A DNA stretch of 64,000 bases from Cryphonectria parasitica EP155 (taxonomy: Eukaryota > Ascomycota > Sordariomycetes > Diaporthales > Cryphonectriaceae): contig NW_024468917.1 of the NCBI RefSeq assembly GCF_011745365.1, forward strand, positions 2,351,501-2,415,500, given 5' to 3'. A program made the translations under genes and the position numbers. Shown here piece by piece: positions 54,902 through 64,000 of the stretch (positions are counted from its first letter, which is position 1; every line of letters starts with the position of its first letter). The notes beneath the pieces were generated by a model. The model saw only the letters and a list, made by a program, of their open reading frames with translations, was not told where the DNA came from and ran no database searches.

Positions 54902-57900
54902 ATGGGTTCCACTCAAAGAGACAACAAAGGCATTCGCATCGCCATCGACAGGGGCGGCACCTTTACAGACTGCGTGGGCAGCCTCGGCGGCGAGGACGTC
55001 GTCATCAAGCTGCTCTCCGAGGACCCAGCCAACTACGATGACGCCCCTCTCGAAGGCATCCGCCGTATCATGTCGCACTTTTTGCACCGCGAGATCCCCC
55101 GCGGCGAGGCCCTCGACACCTCCCAAATCGACTCCATCCGCATGGGCACCACGGTCGCCACCAACGCCCTCCTTGAGAGAAAAGGCGAGAGGATCGCCAT
55201 GGTCGTTACCAGAGGGTTCAGGGACTGCCTCCTCATAGGCAACCAGTCCCGCCCCAAGATCTTCGACCTGGCCATCCGAAAACCCGATGTGCTCTACTCG
55301 GAGGTTGTCGAAGTCGACGAGCGCGTCACTCTCGAGGACTACGCCGAGGACCCTAGCCGGAATCCGACCAAGGTGGACGCCAAAGCGGGGGAAGACGCTA
55401 TTGCTGATGTTGTCATGGGCTTGTCGGGCGAGGCAGTGCGGATCCTGCAGCGGCCTGCTGAGACGACGGTGAGGGAACAGCTGCAGGCCGTCTACGACAG
55501 GGGCATCAGGAGCATCGCCGTCTGCTTGATGCACGCATACACGTTCCCGGACCACGAGGCTGTCGTCGGTAGGGTCGCCAGGGACATCGGCTTCCGGCAC
55601 GTCTCGCTCAGCTCCGAGCTCATGCCCATGATCAAGCTCGTCTCGAGGGCGACGTCGGTCTGCGCGGACGCCTACTTGACTCCGGCCATCAGGAAATACA
55701 TTGACGGTTTCCAGAGGGGCTTCGAGGGCGGGCTGGGCACCAGGAGCGTGATGGAGGAGAACCCCGGCAGCGACAGGGGTGCGAGGTGCGAATTCATGCA
55801 GAGCGACGGCGGCCTGGTCGACGTGGAGAAGTTTACAGGTCTCAAGGCTATCCTGTCGGGTCCCGCTGGTGGTGTGGTTGGCTATGCCATCACGTCGTAT
55901 GACCCTGACACGAGGATTCCCGTGATCGGCTTCGACATGGGCGGGACAAGCACCGACGTCTCGCGGTACGGCGAGGGCCGGTATGATCACACGTTCGAGA
56001 CCACGACGGCCGGTGTCACCATACAGTCGCCACAGCTCGACATCAACACAGTAGCAGCCGGCGGCGGCTCAAGGCTGTTCTTCAGGAACGGCCTGTTCGT
56101 GGTAGGGCCCGAGTCGGCCGGTGCCCACCCAGGCCCGGCTTGCTACCGAAAGGGCGGCCCAGCCACCGTTACCGATGCGAATTTGTTCCTGGGAAGGCTG
56201 CTGCCCGACTTCTTCCCCAAGATATTTGGCAAGAATGAGGACGAGGGTCTTGACCTGGGAGCGAGCGAGAAGGTGCTGCAGGAGCTGACCGACCAGGTGA
56301 ACAAGGAGACGGGCAAAAACATGTCAGTCGACGAGGTGGCGTATGGGTTCCTGACCGTCGCTAACGAGAGCATGACGCGCCCGATTCGTTCCATCACCGA
56401 GGCCAAGGGCCACGACTCATCCAAGCACCGGCTGGCTACCTTTGGCGGCGCCGGGGGCCAGCATGCGGTCGCCATCGCCGACGCACTCGGGGTCAGGCAG
56501 ATACTGGTGCACCGCTACTCATCAGTGCTGTCTGCATACGGCATGGCGCTAGCAGACGTCGTTGACGAGCGGCAGGAGCCCGACTCGGCGGTGTGGTCTG
56601 ATGATGACGAGGAGGGCAAGGTGGTCTACGAACTCAGGAAGAAGATGGAGTCGCTGAAGGACAAGTCTCGCAAGGCTCTGCAAAACCAAGGGTTCGACGA
56701 CAAGGACATTGTCTTTGAGGAGTACCTCAACATGAGATACCGCGGTACGGAATCTGCCCTCATGATCGTAAAGCCTAGCGAAGAGGATGCACAAGAACAC
56801 TTTGGCGGCAAGGACTGGGCATTTGGCAAGGCATTTGTAAAACATCATCGATATGAGTTTGGATTCACCCTCGACGACCGGGACATTATTGTCGACGATG
56901 TGCGGGTGCGAGGCATTGGGAAGAGTTTCAGGTACGAAGAAAAAACCGTCGATCAACAGCTCAAAACCCTAGAGCGACAGGACGTCTCCTCAAAGAAGCA
57001 GCACTCAGTTGCACAGGTGTACTTTGAAGGCCGGGAGGACACACCCATCTATAAACTTGATGAGCTCGACGTTGGAACGGTCATCCACGGCCCGGCGATG
57101 CTGGCAGACGGCACACAGACCATCGTCGTCACGCCCAAAGCCGAGGCCGTCATCCTCGGGACACACGTCGTGATCAACATCACAGACAGCAAGGGCAGCA
57201 GGGATGATGATGATGAATCAGAGAAAGACAGATCGAAGCGAGAGGTTGACCCTATCCTGCTCAGCATCTTCGGGCATCGGTTCATGGCGATTGCGGAACA
57301 GATGGGCAGGGCGCTCCAGAAGACGAGCGTGAGCACCAACGTCAAGGAGCGGCTTGACTTCTCCTGTGCCATCTTCGACTCGACGGGAGGGCTGGTGGCG
57401 AATGCGCCCCACCTGCCTGTGCATCTGGGCTCGATGGGCACTTGCGTAAAGCGTCAGGCCGAGATCTGGAAGGGCGATTTGAAAAAAGGTGATGTGATCA
57501 TCTCCAACCATCCGTCGTATGGTGGGACACATCTTCCCGACGTCACGCTCACAATGCCTGCTTTTGACGAGAAGGGGGAGAATATCCTCTTCTACGCCGC
57601 GTCGAGGGCCCACCACGCTGACATTGGCGGCATCACCGCGGGCAGCATGCCGCCGCACTCCCGCGAGCTGTTCCAGGAAGGGGCCGCCATCAAGAGTGAA
57701 AAGCTCGTCAGCCAGGGTTCCTTCAACGAGCAGCGCGTCGTCGAGCTCTTTTACAACGAGCCTGCCAAGTACCCTGGGTGCAGTGGGACGCGATGCCTGG
57801 CCGACAATATCAATGACCTGCGAGCGCAGGTCTCTGCGAATCAAAAGGGTATTTCTCTGATTGAGAACCTCATTGCCGAGTACGGCGAGGACACTGTCAT

Positions 57901-59143
57901 GTTCTATATGAAGAACATCCAGGACAATGCCGAGGCATGCGTGCGGAGACTTCTCAAGGACGTGAGCAAAAAGTTTGAGGGCAGGGGCCTCTCGGCTGTC
58001 GACTTTATGGATGATGGGAGCCCGATTGCCCTGAAGGTCACCATCGACGCCGACAAGGGCGAAGCTGTCTTTGATTTTGAGGGTACCGGTGCTGAGGTGT
58101 ATGGCAACGTCAATGCGCCAGAAGCAGTGACCTATAGGTAAGAATCCTCCGTCCACCTATCCACCCATCCATCCATCCCTCCCTGACTTTATAATGATCC
58201 TTCTTCCCTCAACTGACACTTATCGCCAAACATAAGCGCCATCATCTACTGCCTCCGCTGCCTCATATCAGAAGACATTCCCCTGAACCAAGGCTGTCTG
58301 AAGCCAATCAAAGTGAAAATCCCCCCCAAATCCCTCCTCTCGCCCTCGGACCATGCCGCCGTGGTAGGCGGCAACGTCCTCACCTCCCAGCGCGTCACCG
58401 ACGTCATTTTCAAAGCTTTCCAGGCCTGCGCCGCCTCCCAGGGCGACTGCAACAATCTCACTTTCGGTTTCGGCGGCAACGTGGCCGGTCAGGACGAAGT
58501 CAAAGGGTTTGGCTACTACGAGACCATCGCAGGCGGGTCCGGTGCTGGGCCCCACTGGGACGGCACGAGCGGTGTGCACACGCATATGACTAACACGCGC
58601 ATCACGGACTCGGAAGTCTTTGAGAGGCGGTACCCCGTTCTCCTGCGGGAGTTCTCCATCCGGAAGGGGTCGGGTGGTAACGGTCAGCACCGCGGTGGGG
58701 ATGGCGTCGTGCGGGACATTGAATTCAGGATTCCTGTGCAGGTGTCTATTCTTAGTGAGCGGCGGGTGTATCACCCGTACGGCCTCGCGGGGGGCGAGGA
58801 TGCCGCATGTGGACTGAACGTCTGGGTGAGGAAGGTCGAGAAGGCCAGCTGGGAGAGACAGCTCAGACGGCTCAAGCAGGGTACTAACAACAACGACGCC
58901 ACCACACATGAGCAGAAAGGAGAAGACGAAGACATCGAGTACGAGGAGAGACACATCAACCTCGGCGCCAAAAACAGCGCGCCCATGAAGGCTGGGGACA
59001 GGATCATCATCAACACGCCTGGAGGCGGTGGCTGGGGCAAAGTCGGGGAGGAGAAGAGCCACCGGAGCCAGGCTGCAGACCCGACAGAAGGCTGGAGAAA
59101 GGGGAGCCATGCTGCGAGGGAGGATACGGCGCTGCAGGTCTGA
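54902..59143 (+). CDS. OXP1: ATP-dependent 5-oxoprolinase
   Basis: Exons are 54902-58137 and 58237-59143, giving 1380 residues. The 99-nt intron has a GTAAGA donor and CTGAC branch, and splicing restores [10 protein letters not shown]. It hydrolyses 5-oxo-L-proline to glutamate with ATP, closing the gamma-glutamyl (glutathione) cycle in the cytosol. The N-terminal HyuA half has the phosphate-binding motif DRGGTFTD (16-23), NALLER and [11 protein letters not shown]. Motif AGGGSRLFF follows, and then the C-terminal HyuB half (from about 790) has [32 protein letters not shown] and the closing GGGGWGK. Length and both halves are normal for eukaryotic OPLAH. No signal peptide. The first ATG is well placed. 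A 376-codon open frame on the other strand near its start is a shadow. Confidence 0.95.
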
Positions 59144-59825
59144 TGATATGAAGCATCTCTTCTACTGAGCACATAGAGCACAATCTGAAAAATGGAACAA
59201 AGACATGATATGTTAAATTCATTCGAGAGTACAGGGTGACCGGCTCGCACTCGGCCACAGCCTTGATTAGTTTTATCTACCCACCAAAACAAGGGAGTCG
59301 TCTTGAATTTAATCTACAACTAGAATGCTCTCGGAACCCCCCCCCCCCCTTCCCTCTCCTTTCTACTCTCCTTCAGCACCCATAGCCCTTGGTGTAGCCT
59401 TTTCTCATGGCTCGTCACATCCTCTTCCACCTTCTCACCCACCGCCCCGGGAGGAAGGACGGGCGGGGGGGGGGGGGGCGGTTGCTCCCTTTTCTCGAAC
59501 CCTCTCCAATATGCTCTTCTCCTATAACTCGGTGCGCATCATCTCGACAACGCCAAGGTTTTGCTGTGAAACATATAGGCAAGGCAGGACAAATCGCGAA
59601 GAGTAAAAGTGGTATCATCGTGGTTTTGATGCTTCTAGCCTGCTTGCTTTATGATAAAAAAGACAAGAGGGACAATGAAACATAATGAGATAGTGAGAGA
59701 ACTGGCTGGAGGAGGGAGGAGGCCCTTTGCCCTCGTCCTCAGTTCAGCCAGCTTACGTGGTGCATGATGAATGATGGATGTACGCAAGCTCTGTCGGTCA
59801 TCTTCACAAGTGGAGAAGCATCATG

Positions 59826-59864
<39 letters not shown>

Positions 59865-60192
59865 AGAGAGAGAGAGAGAGAGGGAGGGAGAGAGAGAGAG
59901 GGAGAGAGAGGGAGAGAGAGAGAAGAGAAAGTGAGACAGAGCGTATGGTCCATCTGCTGGCTTCCACACAATTGACTTTGAAATTTCCTCACACCCTTTG
60001 GAGTATTAACGCCTTGCCGTGCCAAGCCATGCCAGAACCGCCCTCTCGTATCCGCTGTAAATCTTCATTAGCCATTGATGATAAGACATGCTACAATGAA
60101 GTCCTTCCTCCCCAAACCCAGCATACTCCGACTAATGTTTTCTATATACCCATAGAATGCCGCAGGCGGCTTGGTCTCGAGACCGGCGCTCC
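59144..60192. other. intergenic, convergent 3' ends with (GA)n repeat
   Basis: Tail-to-tail spacer of 5-oxoprolinase and the kinase. It has a C-run near 59337-59349, G14 at 59465-59478 and a long interrupted GA repeat at 59829-59922. Open frames through the GA repeat are just Arg/Glu or Ser/Leu runs. No gene supported. Confidence 0.65.
59829..59922. repeat. interrupted (GA)n microsatellite, ~94 bp
   Basis: GA units broken by periodic GGGA steps, giving a nested GAGAGGGAGG higher-order pattern. It is in the shared 3' region of the 5-oxoprolinase and Pom1-like genes. Confidence 0.9.
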
Positions 60193-63100
60193 CTAAGCAC
60201 GCCGACTTGCCATGGCGGCAGTTGCTCCTGCCGAGGCCAGATCCTGCTTGGAGCTGACACTGCGACCTGCAGCACGTGGGAGGCCGCTGCTGATACCACC
60301 GCTAATCGCCCCGCCGGCGCCGCCACCGCCGCCACCGCTACCGCCAGTGGTCCCAGTGCTTGTACGCTTGGGTGGAATAGTATAGACACCTGATGGCCGC
60401 CTCGAATGAGCGGCCGTCGTGGCGCTGGGCTTGAGGGGGCTGGAGCTGACGCTGAACACCCCTGATGTATCCTTGACAGGCCGGATGCTGGAGCTAACCC
60501 TCATGCTTGCCGCTGCCGCTGGGGGTTCAGGAAGGGGTCGAGGGGTGGAGATGGTATTATGACGCTTGATAGGTGACTGCTCGCGGACGGTGGCCATTCG
60601 GGGTGCAGGCACAGGCATCTTCTGGCCCGTAATGAATTCGTGACGGATAGCCTCCTCGGGCTTCATCCGTCGGTCGGGGTCCCATCTCAGACACCGGCTG
60701 ATAAAGTCCAGGAAAGCCTCGTCGTCGCACTTCAGTGCCTGCTGCAGAGTCTTGGAGGAAGGCCGCCTCCTCCGGCCCTTGGATGACACCGTGAGGCGCG
60801 GCTTGCCCATGGAGTCGAAGAACAGCTTCTTCCTCGTGCTCTTTTCAATCAGATGCTTTTCAGGAGGGCCAAACACCTCCATGATGCAAGCCAGTTGCTC
60901 CTGTTCATTCTCGCCAGGGAAGATGGGGACGCCAGTGTACAGCTCAGCCAGGATGCAACCGAGACTCCACATGTCGATGGGCAAGCCGTACGACATTCCC
61001 AGGATGACTTCTGGAGACCGGTAAAAGCGGGACTGGATATAGGTGTAGACCTTTTCGTTTTCGAAGCAGCTGGAGCCGAAATCGATGACCTTGAGCTCGG
61101 TATGCATAGGATGTCGCAGCAGGATATTCTCAGGCTTGAGGTCACAGTGGATGACCTTTTTCTGCTTCAGGAGGTTGAGGGAGCTGAGCATCTGCTTCGT
61201 GAAGCGTCGGATCATCTTGAGTGAGAAGCCACGGAATGCGTTCGCCTTGATGAACTCGTAGAGGTTCATGTCGAGTAGTTCGGTAGAGATGCACAGATGT
61301 TCGCGGAAATAGAAGCTGTGGGTGAAGTTGACCATACTGTGCCTGTTTTTGGGATCCTGGAACAACAAAGAAAATGTAAGCGCATGGTCATGAGATGATG
61401 TGTTTGTTTTGTCAAGAGGGAGAGCTAGAGGTCGGACTTACCCATTCGCGAAGCTTTTGCAAGATGTTGACTTCGACCAGGGCTTGTTGGTGGAACCGCT
61501 TCTTGTTTCTGATAATCTTGACTGCGACCAGAACACCCGTCTTGTGGTCGATGCATCGCACAACCTGCCCAAAGCTTCCTTTTCCAAGAACATCGACAAT
61601 CTCGTACCGGTAGGCCAGGTGGTCTCCGATGATAATGCTGTAGTCACCGCGGTCGTCGTCATAGCCAAAGTTGGGGGCCTTGGAATGGAGATCACCGACG
61701 ACCTTCTGTGCGTTCTGCGTCCCGCAGAAATAGATGTCCTTGTAGTCGATAATCTCGCCTCTTTCGTAGATGTTCAGCATAGCTATCCGGATGGCCTCCT
61801 GAGGGCCCACGCGTTCCTTGGGCGTAGCACGTTTCCGGAGCGTGTCGAGGGTCTTGGCTGCGAGCTCTGTCTCCTTCCGCCGACTGCCGAGTTTCTTCAT
61901 CTCCTCCTCGGCAACCAAATCATCCTTGTCCAGGTCGGTACTGAACGCCACCTCGCCCTGCTGTATCTTGGTTGTCGAAGCTTTCGATCGCAGGAACTTC
62001 TGCATGACGGATGTGGACGCGGTCGAACGGGTACCAGTGCTGCTGTCCGCCTTATTGTCAGCCCTCAACTGGCGGCCTGTTGCGTTCTGCATCGCGGCGC
62101 CTGAAGATGCATCACTCTTGTTCCTGCCATGCTGGTGGTGTTGTATCCCAGAAGTCATGCCGTTCAGACTTGCACTAGAAGCCTTCCGCCGTGCGACATC
62201 GAGTTGGGGTCCCCTGGAACTTGTCGAGATGCTCGGGCTGCCAGTCTTTGCAGCCATCGAATTCCCAGTAGTAGCGGAGATCGGGATGCGCGGTGGCGGC
62301 ATCGCGTCGTGTTTCGTGTTGGCGTGGTCGGCATGTTTCTCTGTTTTGGAGCTGCTCCGTTTCCAGGACAGAGACAATTTCCTCCGCAGGGTAGTCATAG
62401 ATGAGGGCGTCTGCGGCTCATCGGGACTGGATTGCTGAACCGGCGGGGACTTGGTGCCCGGCTTCGTCGACACCTTGGGCACCGATCTGGACGGCTGTCT
62501 CTGCGCACGGGGACCCGACGGTTTTGACTGTGCCGGGGTGGTACTGTTGTTGTTGTTATTGTTATTGTTATTGTTGCCGCTATTGACAGGCTCGTCAGCT
62601 GCGCGCACATCACTGCCAGTCTGCGACCTCTTGAAGTAAGGCTGATGATCAAATCCTCCCTCCTTAGGGACGGAGGAGGAGAGGTATGGCGAGACTGACG
62701 GTATCACGACGTTGGCGCTGACGGACTCTGTGCTGCTTGTATCGGCAAGCGGACTTTCCAGCCGGTTCGGCTGGTGTACGGAGCTGCTGCTGCGGTAATG
62801 AGAAGCAGGAACCTCTTTTCTCTTGGGAAAAAAGGTGCTCCGGGAAGCCGTCATCGGGGTCGATGGTGTCTTGGCGGTCTGCCGCGCTGGTGGCGAGCCT
62901 GCCTTGCGCTCGGAATGGACTGGGCTCTGCTGGAGCCTGGCGATCTTGTTGACCGTCGGGGTGCTGAGTGGACCCACCGTGAGTGGTGGGAGGTTCATGG
63001 ACTTGAGATTCCTCCTAGGCTGTGTGACCGGCTGCGTCTTCTCGGGCTGGGCTTTCTTCTCCGGTTCAGTGGCTGTATTCTGCGGTACGGGCTTGCGCGC

Positions 63101-64000
63101 GCTCGGTTTGCGTTGCACCCTTGCTTTTTCTTGCGCGCCAGGCCCCGACAGGCTGCCTGTCGAGGTGCTGCTGCGAAGACTGCTCGAGTCGAGCCCGAAA
63201 TTCGACTTCCTCTTGTCGAGAAAGGTCAGCTCAGCCGGCGAGTCCTTGGGTGACTCGTACGCTTTCGGAATGGCAGGCACAGGAGGCACATCCTCCTCGT
63301 CGTCGTTGTTGGACACCGGGAGGTTGTTCATCGACTTGGGCGCGGGCAGCCGAGAGTTGCCGGCCGTCTGCTGAGCGCGCGGCTGTAATGATCCAGTGGA
63401 TGTCCGGACGGTGTTATTGCTGGTGACGGAGGCAACAGAGATGGAGCTGTAGGACTTCCGGTTAGGATCCGGCGTGGTCCTCTGAGAGGATGGCGTGGAG
63501 GTCTTCCGCGGTAGCATCGAGGGCGAGCGCGACGAAGGCCGGTCCAGGGGTGGCGGCGGGGGCTGCAGGACCATCGAGTTGGTCAGAGGCTCGGTATGCT
63601 GAGAATCAGCAGGAGGCATGAACGACCGCCGCTTCAGCCTCTGCGTATCCGTGGGGCTGATTGTCCTTGCCCCCAGGCCAGACACGTGGTGAGCAGCAGG
63701 GTGGCCAGGCACCACCGACATCCGCCTCGCGGAGGCAGGCGTGGTTGCACCTGTCTTCCCAGCCCGCGGTGAGCGCGGGGGAACACCTGCCGCCGATGAT
63801 GTCGTGTTTTGATCGACCGATAGAGTGCTGTCTGCAGATGCACTGGTCTGGTTGACCCGGGGCGGCAGAGGCTGCGACAGCGTCTTGAGCTTAGCGGCCC
63901 GAGACGCGGTCATGTTGCGCGACGTGTCAGAATAACGGGCTCCGCTGTCGATGGAAGAGCGTGTAGAATCGACCCCAGACTGGTCCGCAGTCGTAGTCAG
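60193..64000 (-). CDS. pom1: Pom1-like DYRK protein kinase, 5' end outside window
   Basis: Exon parts are 64000-61442 and 61356-60193; the visible piece is 1240 residues and the frame stays open to the right edge, so the N-terminus is missing. The 85-nt intron interrupts the kinase domain after KLREW. The catalytic domain has LGKGSFGQV, VAVKIIRNKK, HCDLKPENILL, IDFGSSCF and the DYRK activation loop YTYIQSRFYRSPE (second Tyr autophosphorylated in the family), preceded by the DYRK-homology box (NIYERGEIIDYKDIYFCG). The N-terminal ~750 residues are Ser/Pro/Thr-rich and disordered with a run of ten Asn. The C-terminus is Gly-rich. In fission yeast Pom1 forms a polar gradient that controls cell size and septum position; in filamentous fungi it acts in polarity and septation. 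Confidence 0.95.
62551..62576 (-). repeat. (AAC/AAT)n coding repeat, poly-Asn in the kinase
   Basis: A TTG/TTA-type repeat on the plus strand that encodes ten Asn residues in a row in the disordered N-terminal half of the Pom1-like kinase. It keeps the frame and can vary by three. Confidence 0.85.

Noticed and set aside
54860..55990. 376-codon open frame on the minus strand
   Set aside because: Antisense to the start of 5-oxoprolinase, in GC-rich codons; a shadow frame with no domain.
59771..60196. 141-codon plus-strand frame through the GA repeat
   Set aside because: Its centre is only Arg/Glu from (GA)n; the rest has no recognisable domain.

Overview
The window is nuclear DNA of a filamentous ascomycete (Pezizomycotina). 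A Sordariomycete, possibly Hypocreales-like, fits best, but that is a guess from gene style and not a proof. The reasons are: eukaryotic genes with short introns (55-224 nt, GT..AG, mostly a CTGAC branch site); a NIMA-interacting protein of the Aspergillus TinC type; a Pom1-like DYRK kinase; a CsbD-like Hmp1 stress protein; an F-box/TPR protein of the Pof3 type; and long gene-poor spacers full of microsatellites and G/C homopolymers. I found no rRNA, tRNA, CRISPR array, or recognisable transposon.

Layout, left to right. 1-4051: gene-free. 4052-6307 (+): F-box/TPR/LRR-like protein. 7429-10550 (-): TinC-like coiled-coil protein. 12064-14985 (+): intronless GH78 alpha-L-rhamnosidase, divergent from tinC. 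16519-18536 (+): CECR1/ADGF-type adenosine deaminase. 18537-22410: gene-free. 22411-23606 (-): NmrA-like NAD(P)-binding protein. 23607-27988: gene-free. 27989-28604 (-): Hmp1/CsbD-like stress protein. 29604-31429 (-): mitochondrial cysteine desulfurase Nfs1. 32704-34234 (+): BAR-SH3 protein of the Rvs167 family. 37196-39700 (-): F-box protein. 39701-43987: gene-free. 43988-44401 (-): small secreted double-psi beta-barrel protein. 45777-47099 (+): family-16 (METTL21-like) methyltransferase. 47988-49777 (+): MOSC/ferredoxin-reductase/2Fe-2S fusion. 49939-51756 (-): MFS transporter. 52612-53574 (+): Rrp7. 54902-59143 (+): ATP-dependent 5-oxoprolinase. 60193-64000 (-): Pom1-like DYRK kinase, whose N-terminus lies beyond the right edge.

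The genes are mostly housekeeping or single-copy metabolic functions: Fe-S cluster biogenesis, pre-rRNA processing, the glutathione cycle, endocytosis and polarity. I do not see a secondary-metabolite cluster or an operon-like pathway. The parts most worth a second look are: (i) the MOSC-reductase-ferredoxin fusion with an unknown electron acceptor, tail-to-tail with an MFS transporter; (ii) GH78 and ADGF enzymes that lack signal peptides although extracellular relatives are common; (iii) a 60-nt, stop-free, frame-preserving intron in nfs1; (iv) a tinC intron whose microsatellite is a tandem array of the branch-point motif; and (v) two unassigned small ORF candidates (47250-47807 and 53815-54169). 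All exon boundaries were derived by reading splice sites and reading frame by eye. No search or expression data were available.
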